Assembly: GCF_022884085.1 (NCBI RefSeq)
Contig: NZ_JAGGCS010000001.1
Location: forward strand, 186,001 to 250,000
Length of the DNA: 64,000 nt
From: Paenirhizobium cremeum
GTDB lineage: Bacteria; Pseudomonadota; Alphaproteobacteria; Rhizobiales; Rhizobiaceae
Direction: 5' to 3'
The notes under the pieces were generated by a model. It did not search any database and was not told the DNA's origin. It saw nothing but the letters and a program-made list of their open reading frames with translations. Below, one piece after another: positions 18,487 to 29,483 of this stretch (position 1 is its first letter; each line of letters starts with the position of its first letter). Made by a program: the position numbers and the translations under genes.

Positions 18487-19431
18487 TCAGAATGATGACG
18501 CATCGCGAAGCCGTTCCGGGGATCTTTCGACCGAGGAAAGATAGGCATCTTCGCCGCAGACAAATCGGGTCGTGGCGGCAATCACTTCGGGGGCGCTGAC
18601 GATACGCCGGTGGCCGTAACCGTTGGCCCAGAAATGCCGGATTTTATCGGATACGCCGAAATAGCGCTTGGCATGGTCTGCGCGCACCTCCTTGTCGTCT
18701 TCCGCGTGGATGACGAGGATAGGTCGGTCGATACGCCGCGCGATGGGGACAGCATCATAGGCTTCCGGAGACGCCCCCGTCACCGCTTGCGAATATTCGG
18801 CAAGCCGCGCACGGACAACGGGGGAAAGGCCGACATGATCGGCGAATTCCCGCATGACGTCGGTGATCCTGGAGGGCGCGCCGATCAGCACGAACCGCCC
18901 CGTTTCGAACGGCGGAACGCAACCGAAGATGCCGCCTGCCGCCGTCATGAGGCTTGCGCCCCCGAAGGAATGCCCGACAGCGCCGTCGAACGGTCCAAAC
19001 TGCGCCTGCGCCGCCGCAATCGCCTCCGCCGCACGCCGCATGTCGAGGAGGCGGCCCGAAGAGCGACCATGGCCGGGCAGATCGAGAAGGGTCACTTCCG
19101 CACCGCCGGCATGAAGGCCCTCGGCAATATCCATGAGATATTCCGCCCGCGCACCCCAGCCATGGACGACGAGAACACGCCTCGGCGCCTTTTCCGCCGA
19201 AGGCAGCCGATAGGCGGTCACGAAGCCGCTGCTGGTTGAAAGCGTGACCCTCTCCGCCGGGGAAAGCCGGGACGCTCCTTGCGCGAAGACCGTTCTCGCC
19301 TTGTCGCCTTTCGGTTTCCGCGAAGGCGTCAGGCAGAAGAGCAGGAAAGCCGCGCGCGCCGCGACACCGGGCGAGGCGCGCTCCATTAGAGCGAAACCGG
19401 CACGGGTGACCTTCAGGGCAAAGGATGGCAT
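18487..19431 (-). CDS. Alpha/beta hydrolase (314 aa)
   Basis: A serine hydrolase: the oxyanion region 'VLVVHGWGARAEYL', the nucleophile elbow 'GAVGHSFGGASL', an acidic residue in 'ILVIHAEDDKEV' and the His in 'GYGHRRIVSAP' make a complete triad. It is predicted cytoplasmic or weakly membrane-associated. It is divergent from a MarR-family gene only 46 bases away, with paired palindromes between, so it is the likely repression target of that regulator. The ATG at 19431 is preferred over a TTG at 19458, which would lie inside the first palindrome. The substrate is unknown; such pairs often respond to phenolic or lipophilic compounds. Confidence 0.8.
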   Translation of the reverse strand: MPSFALKVTRAGFALMERASPGVAARAAFLLFCLTPSRKPKGDKARTVFAQGASRLSPAERVTLSTSSGFVTAYRLPSAEKAPRRVLVVHGWGARAEYLMDIAEGLHAGGAEVTLLDLPGHGRSSGRLLDMRRAAEAIAAAQAQFGPFDGAVGHSFGGASLMTAAGGIFGCVPPFETGRFVLIGAPSRITDVMREFADHVGLSPVVRARLAEYSQAVTGASPEAYDAVPIARRIDRPILVIHAEDDKEVRADHAKRYFGVSDKIRHFWANGYGHRRIVSAPEVIAATTRFVCGEDAYLSSVERSPERLRDASSF

Positions 19432-19452
19432 AGTCCGGATATCCGTGATAAA

Positions 19453-19486
19453 GTTCAATTATGAACAATAAAGTACAATGATGAAC
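19453..19486. promoter_or_regulatory. Twin palindromic operator between hydrolase and marR genes
   Basis: Two 14-base elements 20 bp apart: GTTCAATTATGAAC (19453-19466, perfect arms GTTCA/TGAAC) and GTACAATGATGAAC (19473-19486, one mismatch in the arm). Placement two helical turns apart on one DNA face suits two MarR dimers. The second element contains the marR start codon itself. Function as an autoregulatory operator is inferred from position and symmetry. Confidence 0.7.
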
Positions 19487-19948
19487 AAAAATCAAGTCCT
19501 GCCCTGGGATCATCCCCGTTTCAAGAGCTGGATTGCCGTGGGCCGTGCCTGCCAGTTGATGCAGCAGGCCCTGACGAGAGCGCTCTCCGGTCTCGACATC
19601 AAGCCGCCGCACCTCGACATTCTGGTCAATCTCTACCGCTTCGAAGGCATTTCCCAGCAGGAACTCGCCCGAAAGCTGCTCGTCGGACGCTCCAACATGA
19701 GCATGCTGCTGCCGCAGATGGAAAAGCGCGGTCTTCTGGAACGCAGGCCCGATCCGAAGGACAAACGGGTATTGCGCCTCTACCTGAGCGAATCGGGCCG
19801 GGAGCTGACGGGGCGCGCCATGGTCATCCAGACCGATCTCATCGAAAAGACGCTGTCGGCGACGCCGATCGAGGACTGCCTGGCCATGGCGGACAATATG
19901 GAGCGCCTGATTGCCCGGCTCCAGCGAGAGGGCGTTGTCGATGAATGA
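19478..19948 (+). CDS. MarR-family transcriptional regulator (156 aa)
   Basis: A winged-helix dimeric repressor: helical N-terminus, recognition region 'GISQQELARKLLVGRSNMSMLLPQME' and wing 'RRPDPKDKRVLRLYLSESGREL', the classic MarR 'D-x-R' wing. Two adjacent ATGs (19478 and 19481) are both possible; neither has a Shine-Dalgarno sequence, so the mRNA may be leaderless. The start lies inside the second palindrome, so binding would block its own transcription. The divergent hydrolase is the probable target. Its stop is 15 bases from that of the convergent DUF971 gene. Confidence 0.9.
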   Translation: MMNKNQVLPWDHPRFKSWIAVGRACQLMQQALTRALSGLDIKPPHLDILVNLYRFEGISQQELARKLLVGRSNMSMLLPQMEKRGLLERRPDPKDKRVLRLYLSESGRELTGRAMVIQTDLIEKTLSATPIEDCLAMADNMERLIARLQREGVVDE

Positions 19949-19963
19949 GGAGAGCCTGCCGCC

Positions 19964-20326
19964 TCAGCGGGAATCGCGACTCAGCCCCTTTTCCGCAAGC
20001 TCGCGCTCATATTCGGCGAATTTCTCGGCGCCGGTCATCCCGAGTTCGCGCAGATAGCTCCAGGTGAAGATGCCTGTGTCGTGCCCGTCGTCGAAACCGA
20101 TTCGAACGGCATAGTTTCCGGTCGGAACCACGGCGGAAATCGCGACGAGGCGCTTGCCGGGCACCGTGACCTTCTGGCCGGGGCCATGCCCCTGCACTTC
20201 CGCAGAGGGCGAAAGTACGCGCAGCATTTCAGCGGCAAGGACGGCGCTCGTTCCGTCGTTGAAGGTTACAGTCAACTGCCTGCGATCCTTCGAGACCTTG
20301 AGTTCGCTCGGCCAGACATCGCTCAT
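19964..20326 (-). CDS. DUF971 domain protein (120 aa)
   Basis: A small protein with the DUF971 fold, also found as the N-terminal domain of gamma-butyrobetaine hydroxylase-like enzymes: 'WPSELKVSKDRRQLTVTFNDG' at the start and 'NYAVRIGFDDGHDTGIFTWSYLREL' near the end. DUF971 proteins are found near iron-sulfur, molybdenum cofactor and Mrp/ApbC genes; here it is divergent from moaA, in keeping with that. The second of two nearby ATGs (20326) has GGAG 9 bases upstream and is preferred over the one at 20332. It has no catalytic residues of its own that I can see; role unknown. Confidence 0.85.
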   Translation of the reverse strand: MSDVWPSELKVSKDRRQLTVTFNDGTSAVLAAEMLRVLSPSAEVQGHGPGQKVTVPGKRLVAISAVVPTGNYAVRIGFDDGHDTGIFTWSYLRELGMTGAEKFAEYERELAEKGLSRDSR

Positions 20327-20471
20327 CGTCATGCTCCACCCGCAAAGTGTGAACACGACAGTTAGGCGCCGCGGTTTTGCAGCGCAAGACATTTTGATGA
20401 AAAGGAACAGACGGATCGCTTGACGCAAATCCCTGAAATCACCATCCTATTGGAAAAATCGGGAGGTTTCC

Positions 20472-21521
20472 TTGAATTTCACCGTAGGTCCAAGACCCGA
20501 CGCTTCGGCTCTGATCGGCAGCGATGCTCCGATGATCGACCCGTTCGGCCGGGCCGTGACCTATCTGCGCGTGTCTGTGACGGACCGCTGTGATTTCCGC
20601 TGTTCTTATTGCATGGCGGAAAACATGACCTTCCTTCCGAAGAAGGACCTGCTGACGCTCGAGGAACTCGATCGCGTCTGTTCCGCCTTCATCGCCAAGG
20701 GCGTCCGCAAGTTGCGTCTGACGGGCGGAGAACCCCTGGTGCGCAAGAACATCATGTTCCTTGTCCGCAGCCTCAGCCGTCATCTCTTGTCCGGCAAGCT
20801 CGAGGAACTCACGCTGACGACCAACGGTTCGCAGCTCGCCCGCTTCGCCGACGAACTCGCCGATTGCGGCGTGCGCCGCATCAACGTGTCGCTCGATACG
20901 CTCGATCCCGACAAGTTCCACACCATCACGCGTTGGGGCGATTTCGGCAAGGTGATGGAGGGCATTGCGGCCGCGCAGAAGGCCGGCATAAGGGTCAAGC
21001 TCAACGCCGTCGCCCTCAAGGGATTTAACGAGGACGAAATCCCCGACCTCCTGCGCTACGCCCATGGCAACGACATGGACCTCACCTTGATCGAGACCAT
21101 GCCGATGGGCGAAACCGGGGAAGACAGGACGGACCGGTATCTGCCGCTTTCGACCGTGCGCGAACGCCTGTCCAAAGGCTTCACCCTGAGGGATATTCCC
21201 TTATCGACCGGCGGACCGGCCCGCTATGTCGAGGTAGTGGAAACCGGCGGGCGGCTGGGCTTCATCACGCCCCTCACCCATAATTTCTGCGAGAGCTGCA
21301 ATCGCGTCCGGTTGACCTGTACCGGTACGCTCTACATGTGCCTCGGCCAGAACGACGCGGCCGATCTCAGAACGGCGCTGCGCGCCTCGACGGATGACGG
21401 TTTTCTCTCCGCGGCAATCGACGAAGCCATCACCCGCAAGCCAAGGGGCCACGATTTCATTATCGACCGGGATCACCGCCGTCCGGCCGTTGCCCGCCAT
21501 ATGAGCGTCACCGGCGGCTGA
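20472..21521 (+). CDS. moaA: GTP 3',8-cyclase MoaA (349 aa)
   Basis: Radical SAM enzyme for the first step of molybdenum cofactor synthesis. The N-terminal 4Fe-4S cluster ligands are Cys40, Cys44 and Cys47 in '[10 protein letters not shown]'. The C-terminal cluster has the C-x2-C-x13-C pattern starting at 'CESCNRVR', and the protein ends in the functionally required Gly-Gly. The start is TTG at 20472, preceded by GGGAGG; an ATG 20 codons later has no such site. MobA and MobB, which act later in the pathway, lie about 4 kb downstream on the same strand. Confidence 0.96.
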   Translation: MNFTVGPRPDASALIGSDAPMIDPFGRAVTYLRVSVTDRCDFRCSYCMAENMTFLPKKDLLTLEELDRVCSAFIAKGVRKLRLTGGEPLVRKNIMFLVRSLSRHLLSGKLEELTLTTNGSQLARFADELADCGVRRINVSLDTLDPDKFHTITRWGDFGKVMEGIAAAQKAGIRVKLNAVALKGFNEDEIPDLLRYAHGNDMDLTLIETMPMGETGEDRTDRYLPLSTVRERLSKGFTLRDIPLSTGGPARYVEVVETGGRLGFITPLTHNFCESCNRVRLTCTGTLYMCLGQNDAADLRTALRASTDDGFLSAAIDEAITRKPRGHDFIIDRDHRRPAVARHMSVTGG

Positions 21522-21564
21522 GGAGCCGGGAACCGCCCCAGCCCACCAATCCGCCAAATCGCCC

Positions 21565-24162
<2,598 letters not shown>

Positions 24163-24388
24163 TTATGATGCATCTTCATCGGCGCCCGGCGAACCGAGCC
24201 AAGTCCGCCTCATGCGGAGATAGCGGAACTGTCCCGCCACAAACTTGAACATTCGTTAAACCGAAGCGTGTTTTCTCGCGTATTTCCGGGCTTTGTGCAC
24301 ACCGGCAACGCTTCGGCATGCGGAAAAGCGGGTATCGGTCATAATCGACTTCGGTTAGAAGAAGCCTCCAGGTTCTCGGGATTCTTCA

Positions 24389-25300
24389 ATGGCTTTGTCC
24401 AGCAACACCAGGGGCGCCTTGTTGATGGCGCTTTCCATGGCCGGCTTCACCATCAACGATGCGCTGACCAAGGCAGTGACGCCCTTCATGAACGTCGGAC
24501 AGATCATGTTCCTCCGCGGCGTCATGACCACGCTGCTGGTCTATCTCATTGCCCGCCGCATGGGCGCCCTTGTCCATATCCGTTCGCTCGCCCAACCGCT
24601 GGTGTTGCTGCGCATCCTGTGCGAAACGCTTTCGACCATCGCCTATCTCAGCGCCCTCAGGCAGATGCCGCTGGCCAATGCCTCCTCGATCCTGCAATCG
24701 CTGCCGCTCGCCGTAACGCTCGGGGCAGCCCTGTTTCTCCGCGAACCGGTCGGCTGGCGGCGATGGACGGCGATCATCGTCGGCTTCATGGGCGTGCTCA
24801 TCATCATTCGCCCCGGCCCGGAAGGCTTCACCCATGCCTCGATCTACGTGGTGTTGAGCGTCTTCTTTGCAGCCTCACGTGATCTGGTGACGAAAAAGAT
24901 CGACTCAGCCATCCCTTCGCTCAGCGTGACGCTGTCCACGGCGGCGGGTATTACCTTGACCGGTGCCGCGCTGATCGTTCCGCTCGGCGGCTGGCAGCCG
25001 GTCGGCTGGGCGAATTTCGGCACGCTGGCGCTCGCCTCCACTCTGCTCTTCGTCGGCTATCAGGCGATCATCATGGCCATGCGTACGGGTGAAATCTCCT
25101 TCATCGCCCCTTTCCGCTACATGAGCCTGCTCTGGGCCGTCGCACTCGGCATGATCTTCTTCGGCGAAGTGCCCGACGCCTGGATGATGACCGGCGCCGC
25201 GATCGTGATCGGTTCGGGCCTCTACACCTTCTACCGAGAAAACAAGCGCAAGATCCGCAACCCGGTGGGACAGCAGTCCCGACCGGGCTCGCCGCTTTGA
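24389..25300 (+). CDS. DMT-family transporter, EamA domains (303 aa)
   Basis: Ten hydrophobic segments arranged as two EamA repeats, e.g. 'GALLMALSMAGFTINDALTK' at the start and 'LLWAVALGMIFFGEVPDAW' in the second half. EamA proteins export or import metabolites and amino acids across the inner membrane. No strong ribosome binding site precedes the ATG. It ends 14 bases before mobA, so the two may be co-transcribed although a functional link to molybdenum cofactor is not evident. The substrate cannot be inferred. Confidence 0.88.
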   Translation: MALSSNTRGALLMALSMAGFTINDALTKAVTPFMNVGQIMFLRGVMTTLLVYLIARRMGALVHIRSLAQPLVLLRILCETLSTIAYLSALRQMPLANASSILQSLPLAVTLGAALFLREPVGWRRWTAIIVGFMGVLIIIRPGPEGFTHASIYVVLSVFFAASRDLVTKKIDSAIPSLSVTLSTAAGITLTGAALIVPLGGWQPVGWANFGTLALASTLLFVGYQAIIMAMRTGEISFIAPFRYMSLLWAVALGMIFFGEVPDAWMMTGAAIVIGSGLYTFYRENKRKIRNPVGQQSRPGSPL

Positions 25301-25314
25301 CCTCGAGGAAAGAC

Positions 25315-25950
25315 ATGAACGGGCCGCAGGCAGCAAATTCCTTCCCGGCGCTCATTCTTGCAGGCGGGCTTTCCCGTCGAATGGGCCGGGACAAGACGGT
25401 GGCCGAGCTCGCCGGGATGCCTTTGACCATGCACGTTGTTGCCCGGCTAAGGCCACAAGCCGGCAGCATCGCGCTCAACGCTCCGGCCGACTTTCCTCTC
25501 GACAGCGGTCTTTCCCTCGTACCCGACACCGTTCTCGGCCACGCCGGTCCGCTTGCCGGGGTTCTCGCCGGGCTCCGCCACGCGGAAAAAGCCATGCCGC
25601 ACGCCTCCCACCTGTTGACGGTGCCGGCCGATACGCCCTTCCTTCCAACGGATCTCCTCACAAGAATGGCGGAGGCGGCCGCACCCGGAAGGATCGTGGT
25701 GGCAGCCTCGCTCGGGCGCACCCATCCCGTCGTGGCGCTCTGGCCGCTTTCTCTTGCGGACGATCTCGAAACATGGCTGGCGGATCCTGCAAACCGGAAA
25801 CTGCAGACCTTCATCGCCCGCCATCCCTCCGCAACGGTCGATTTTCCGCCGGTCGAAACCACATCCGGGCCCCTCGATCCGTTCTTCAACGTCAACACGC
25901 CCGAAGATCTCGCCCATGCCGAGCAACTCCTGAAGGAATATCGCCCATGA
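25315..25950 (+). CDS. mobA: Molybdenum cofactor guanylyltransferase (211 aa)
   Basis: Attaches GMP to molybdopterin to make the bis-MGD cofactor. The nucleotide-binding signature 'LAGGLSRRMGRDK' is near the N-terminus, and 'VPADTPFLP' carries the metal-binding Asp. The ATG at 25315 follows GAGGAAAG; a TTG at 25297 overlaps the previous gene and lacks a site. It overlaps mobB by 4 bases (ATGA), showing translational coupling. The length is typical for MobA. Confidence 0.94.
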   Translation: MNGPQAANSFPALILAGGLSRRMGRDKTVAELAGMPLTMHVVARLRPQAGSIALNAPADFPLDSGLSLVPDTVLGHAGPLAGVLAGLRHAEKAMPHASHLLTVPADTPFLPTDLLTRMAEAAAPGRIVVAASLGRTHPVVALWPLSLADDLETWLADPANRKLQTFIARHPSATVDFPPVETTSGPLDPFFNVNTPEDLAHAEQLLKEYRP

Positions 25951-26483
25951 CACAGGAAGAACCGACCGGCAGACCACGCATTTTTGGAATTGCGGGATGG
26001 AAGAACTCCGGCAAGACCGGACTGGCGGTGCGCCTGGTCGAGGAATTCACCCGACGCGGTTATCGCATCTCGACGATCAAGCATGCTCACCACGACTTCG
26101 ACATCGACAAGGTCGGCGCCGACAGCTATCGCCACCGCCAGGCAGGCGCCCACGAGGTCACGATTGTATCTGGCACGCGCTATGCGATCATGCATGAGCT
26201 GCGCGGCGCACCGGAACCATCCTTCGAGGAGATAGTCGCCCGGATCGCCCCTTGCGACCTTATCCTGATCGAAGGCTACAAACGGGAACCGGTCCCGAAG
26301 ATCGAGGCGCGGCGGCTGGAAGCCGCAAAGCGTGAGCCGCTTGCACCGTCCGATCCGCACATTGTCGCCGTCGCCGCCGATCATGTCGTTGAGGACACCG
26401 CCCTTCCCGTCTTCGATCTCGACGACACGAATGCCATCGCCGATTTTATCGCCGGCATCACGGGCCTGCCGCCCAGGCAATAA
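25947..26483 (+). CDS. mobB: Molybdopterin-guanine dinucleotide biosynthesis adaptor MobB (178 aa)
   Basis: A P-loop GTP-binding protein that assists MobA. The Walker A motif is 'GWKNSGKT' (preceded by 'IFGIA'), 'STIKHAHHDFDIDK' follows as in MobB proteins, and 'DLILIEGYKREPVPKIE' is the family signature for the Walker B region. The start overlaps the mobA stop (ATGA). It closes the EamA-mobA-mobB unit and is followed by a strong terminator. MobB is not strictly essential in species studied, but enhances cofactor formation. Confidence 0.95.
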   Translation: MTQEEPTGRPRIFGIAGWKNSGKTGLAVRLVEEFTRRGYRISTIKHAHHDFDIDKVGADSYRHRQAGAHEVTIVSGTRYAIMHELRGAPEPSFEEIVARIAPCDLILIEGYKREPVPKIEARRLEAAKREPLAPSDPHIVAVAADHVVEDTALPVFDLDDTNAIADFIAGITGLPPRQ

Positions 26484-26509
26484 CCTGTCGGCGCCTTCAG
26501 CCCCAATAG

Positions 26510-26540
26510 AAAGGCCGCCGGAGCGTCTCCGGCGGCCTTT
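26510..26540. terminator. Bidirectional rho-independent terminator
   Basis: A perfect 13-bp GC-rich stem (26510-26522 with 26528-26540) with a 5-base loop, A residues at its left foot and T residues at its right foot. It lies between the converging mobB and OmpA-family genes. Confidence 0.9.
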
Positions 26541-26560
26541 CCGTTCTCCCGATCCGCCGC

Positions 26561-29119
26561 CTAGCGGTTGGCGACGTTTGCCGGACGAACCAGCGGCGTC
26601 ACGCGGCGGATGGTTACGCGGCGGTTCTGCTGTTCGGCAGCCAGCGTGCGGATCTTCAGGTAGCGTTCGCCGTAGCCCTGGGTCGACATGTTTTCCGGCG
26701 GAATGCCGTAGACCTCGGTCAGAAGGTTCGCCACGGTCTCGGCGCGCTGGTCCGAAAGCACGAGGTTGGAACGGTCGGAACCGACGGCATCCGTGTGACC
26801 CTCGATGAGGAACACTTCGCCCGGATCCTTGTCGAGAACCTTCTGCATGGCTTCCGCGACCCGGCGGAGCGTCTTCGCCTGCGCCAGCGGCACTTCCGCG
26901 GAACCCGACGGGAAAGTGATCGTATCGAGATCGATACGGCGGACCTTGTCGCGCAGACGTGCCGACGATTTCACCTCGTCGAGGGAGTAGACGCGCTCGA
27001 CGCGCTCGACCGGCGGACGGGCGAGGAAGTCGTAATAGTCGCGCTCCGGCGCATTCGACATGGTGACGATATAGTCGCTGACCGGAACGTTGAGCCGCAT
27101 CGGCGGCAGGCTGTAGCCGACGTCCACGTAGACGCGCGGCTGCTCACTGTCGGCCTCGGGCGAGTAGACCAGCACATATTCCTCACCGTCCGGCGTGAAG
27201 CGCGAGCGCAGTATGATGTCGCCATAACGGTTGTAGATCGTCACCAGACGCGAACCGTCGCCGCGTTCGATCGTCTCGCGCGTACGCCCGCGCGAAAGCT
27301 GCTCATAATAGGTTTCCTGCGCGTCATAACGCAGGCGCGGACGGTCGTCGCCACGGACAACCACCTGATTGCCGACGTTGATGACGGTCCGGTTGTCGAT
27401 CTGCTCGATCACGCGGACTTCGTTCACCTGATTGACCACGTTATTTCGAACATTGTTCGTCACGTTGTTGGTGACGTTGTTCGTGACATTGGTCACATTG
27501 GTCACGTTCGTGATGTTGTTGACCACGGTCGTCGGAACCTGGAAGGTCGGAGCCGCTTCGAGCTGCGTGCCCTTTTCCTCCACGGCAGCCTCCATCACCT
27601 TCGCCTCAAACTTCGGCGCGTCAGCCTGAGCTGCAGCGTCGCTTTCCGGCGGCGCCGCAACCGGCGTCTCCTCGCGGACCTGGGTGCGGACATCGCGGAC
27701 GTCGGCTTCGCCTGTATTGTCGGCGTCCTTGTCGCTGTCGAGCACGGCAGCACCGTTATCCACCGGCAGAACCACCGTTTCGGCCGTCTTTGCCGGGTCC
27801 TCGGCGATCTCCTGCTTCTGTTCCTCGGTCCGGGTGTCCACGACTTCGGGAACGGGAGCCTCGGCAGGCGGCTCTACGGCGGGGACGACCACCTGCTCAC
27901 CACCGGCCTGTCCTTCCGGAGCCGGTTCGGTGGTCGGCTGGGCGGTAGACTGCTCCGGCTGTGGCTGCGCGGGTGCTTCGGTCTGGGTTGCATCTTGCTG
28001 AGGTGCATCCTCAGCCGGAGCCTCTCCCGTCTGCGACGGTTGTTCGGCCGGAGCCTGTTCAGTCGGTGCGGCCGTCTCGGCCGGCGGGCAGGCTTCCGCC
28101 GAAGCAGTCTGGGAGCCGTCCGCGCAGATCACGGCCTCGGGAGCCGCCGGCTGCTGGGTCTGCTGTTCAGCGGCCTTCTGCGCTTCCTCGGCAGCCTGTT
28201 GCTCGGCGGCCGTCTTCGCCTCCTCGGCAGCCTGCTGTTCGGCGGCCTTCTGCGCGTCCTCGGCAGCCTGCTGTTCGGCAGCCTTCTTCGCTTCCTCGGC
28301 GGCCTGATGCTCGGCGGCCTTTTGCGCTTCCTCGGCAGCCTGTTGCTCGGCGGCCGTCTTCGCCTCCTCGGCAGCCTGCTGTTCGGCGGCCTTCTGCGCT
28401 TCCTCGGCAGCCTGCTGTTCGGCAGCCTTCTTCGCTTCCTCGGCGGCCTGTTGCTCGGCGGCCTTTTGCGCTTCCTCGGCAGCCTGTTGCTCGGCGGCCT
28501 TCTTCGCCTCCTCGGCAGCCTGCTGTTCGGCGGCCTTCTGCGCTTCCTCGGCAGCCTGCTGTTCGGCAGCCTTCTTCGCTTCCTCGGCGGCCTGTTGCTC
28601 GGCGGCCTTTTGCGCTTCCTCGGCAGCCTGTTGCTCGGCGGCCTTCTTCGCCTCCTCGGCGGCCTGTTGCTCGGCCGCCTTCTTCGCTTCCTCAGCGGCT
28701 TGCTGTTCGGCGGCCTTTTGCGCTTCCACGGCAGCCTGTTGCTCAGCGGCCTTCCGCGCTTCCTCGGCAGCCTGTTGCTCGGCGGCCCTCTGCGCCTCCT
28801 CGGCAGCTTGTTGTTCTGCAGCGCGCCGCGCTTCATCCGCGGCCTGCTGTTCGGCGGCGCGCTGGGCTTCCTCCGCGGCCTTCTGCTCCGCGGCCCGCTG
28901 GGCGTCGATTGCATCGCAGGTGGCCTGATCGGCGGCCTGGCTGCCATCGCTACAGGTCACGGCAGCCTGCGCAACAAGAACGCCGGATTGCTCGATCGTG
29001 GAACGGACAGCCCTATCGGCATTGTGCGAAACGGCGGAAGCCGAAACCGGCTCCACCATGACGGCAGCCGACAGAACCGGCAAAGCGACCGTCGCGAACA
29101 GTTTTGATCTCAATTTCAT
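26561..29119 (-). CDS. OmpA-family protein with long Ala/Glu/Gln repeat region (852 aa)
   Basis: Exported protein anchored to peptidoglycan by a C-terminal OmpA domain ('FPSGSAEVPLAQAKTLRRVA', 'IEGHTDAVGSDRSNLVLSDQ'). Order: signal peptide (about 1-29); a C-x11-C motif (Cys56-Cys68); twenty 12-residue repeats of the type KAAEQQAAEEAQ (residues 75-314) plus a half unit; a second C-x11-C motif (Cys332-Cys344); a Pro/Glu-rich linker; an Asn-Val-Thr ladder of 'NNVTNNVTNN' type; a domain resembling outer membrane YXWGXW-like regions that I cannot name; and OmpA. The repeats should form a coiled coil or single helix spanning the periplasm. The ATG at 29119 follows AGGAAGGTGAT. It is single-gene. 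Confidence 0.88.
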   Translation of the reverse strand: MKLRSKLFATVALPVLSAAVMVEPVSASAVSHNADRAVRSTIEQSGVLVAQAAVTCSDGSQAADQATCDAIDAQRAAEQKAAEEAQRAAEQQAADEARRAAEQQAAEEAQRAAEQQAAEEARKAAEQQAAVEAQKAAEQQAAEEAKKAAEQQAAEEAKKAAEQQAAEEAQKAAEQQAAEEAKKAAEQQAAEEAQKAAEQQAAEEAKKAAEQQAAEEAQKAAEQQAAEEAKKAAEQQAAEEAQKAAEQQAAEEAKTAAEQQAAEEAQKAAEHQAAEEAKKAAEQQAAEDAQKAAEQQAAEEAKTAAEQQAAEEAQKAAEQQTQQPAAPEAVICADGSQTASAEACPPAETAAPTEQAPAEQPSQTGEAPAEDAPQQDATQTEAPAQPQPEQSTAQPTTEPAPEGQAGGEQVVVPAVEPPAEAPVPEVVDTRTEEQKQEIAEDPAKTAETVVLPVDNGAAVLDSDKDADNTGEADVRDVRTQVREETPVAAPPESDAAAQADAPKFEAKVMEAAVEEKGTQLEAAPTFQVPTTVVNNITNVTNVTNVTNNVTNNVTNNVRNNVVNQVNEVRVIEQIDNRTVINVGNQVVVRGDDRPRLRYDAQETYYEQLSRGRTRETIERGDGSRLVTIYNRYGDIILRSRFTPDGEEYVLVYSPEADSEQPRVYVDVGYSLPPMRLNVPVSDYIVTMSNAPERDYYDFLARPPVERVERVYSLDEVKSSARLRDKVRRIDLDTITFPSGSAEVPLAQAKTLRRVAEAMQKVLDKDPGEVFLIEGHTDAVGSDRSNLVLSDQRAETVANLLTEVYGIPPENMSTQGYGERYLKIRTLAAEQQNRRVTIRRVTPLVRPANVANR
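28160..28897 (-). repeat. 36-bp tandem repeats within the OmpA-family gene
   Basis: About twenty and a half copies of a 36-bp unit encoding a 12-residue helical heptad-like module. Alternate units differ systematically (Gln-Lys versus Lys-Lys), giving a 72-bp period. At the DNA level a 144-bp unit recurs at about 28299, 28443 and 28587 with few changes, so parts of the array arose by recent block duplication. Copy number is likely to vary between strains and could be collapsed in assemblies. Confidence 0.9.
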
Positions 29120-29483
29120 ATCACCTTCCTTGCGAAGCGCGTCTCCACGCGGGTCCCGGAAAAGCAAACGCGGAAACGGCAATTTTGTGTCCGATTCCCT
29201 TTCCTCCCGCTCCCGATCGGGCAGACCCTAGTTTTCGGCAAATTAACCTCGGCTGAACGAAAAAGTTCATCCGGTCCTCCCGTCGCGAACCGCTCGGCTT
29301 CCGATTCCGGACGTTCGCATCAAACAGGACAGCTCATGCAATTTTTGCGACAGCGGCGTGTTTCCTGTTGATTTTCCGGAAAAAAAGGTAGGAATATCGG
29401 CTCAGGTTCGACACCGGGGGTGTCGTTCTATCCAGTTCAGCGCGGGAACGACAACCGCACGGACGACCAACAGAGAGGATCTC
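29120..29483. promoter_or_regulatory. Divergent intergenic region with two palindromes
   Basis: No gene is supported in these 364 bases. It holds the promoters of the OmpA-family gene (left) and the binding-protein gene (right). Two symmetrical sites lie in the right half: TTTTCCGGAAAA (29372-29383, perfect) and CGACACC/GGTGTCG around a 3-base loop (29409-29425), which could be a regulator site and a leader hairpin of the transporter operon. Assignment is by symmetry only. Confidence 0.4.

Noticed and set aside
28160..28897. Regular repeats as a possible CRISPR array
   Set aside because: Units are contiguous without spacers, are in frame and code for a helical rod in an OmpA protein.
26795..29107. 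A 770-codon frame on the plus strand opposite the OmpA-family gene, and a further 366-codon plus-strand frame within it
   Set aside because: Repeats in multiples of three keep all frames open; the products are low-complexity Leu/Arg/Pro runs without ribosome binding sites or domains.
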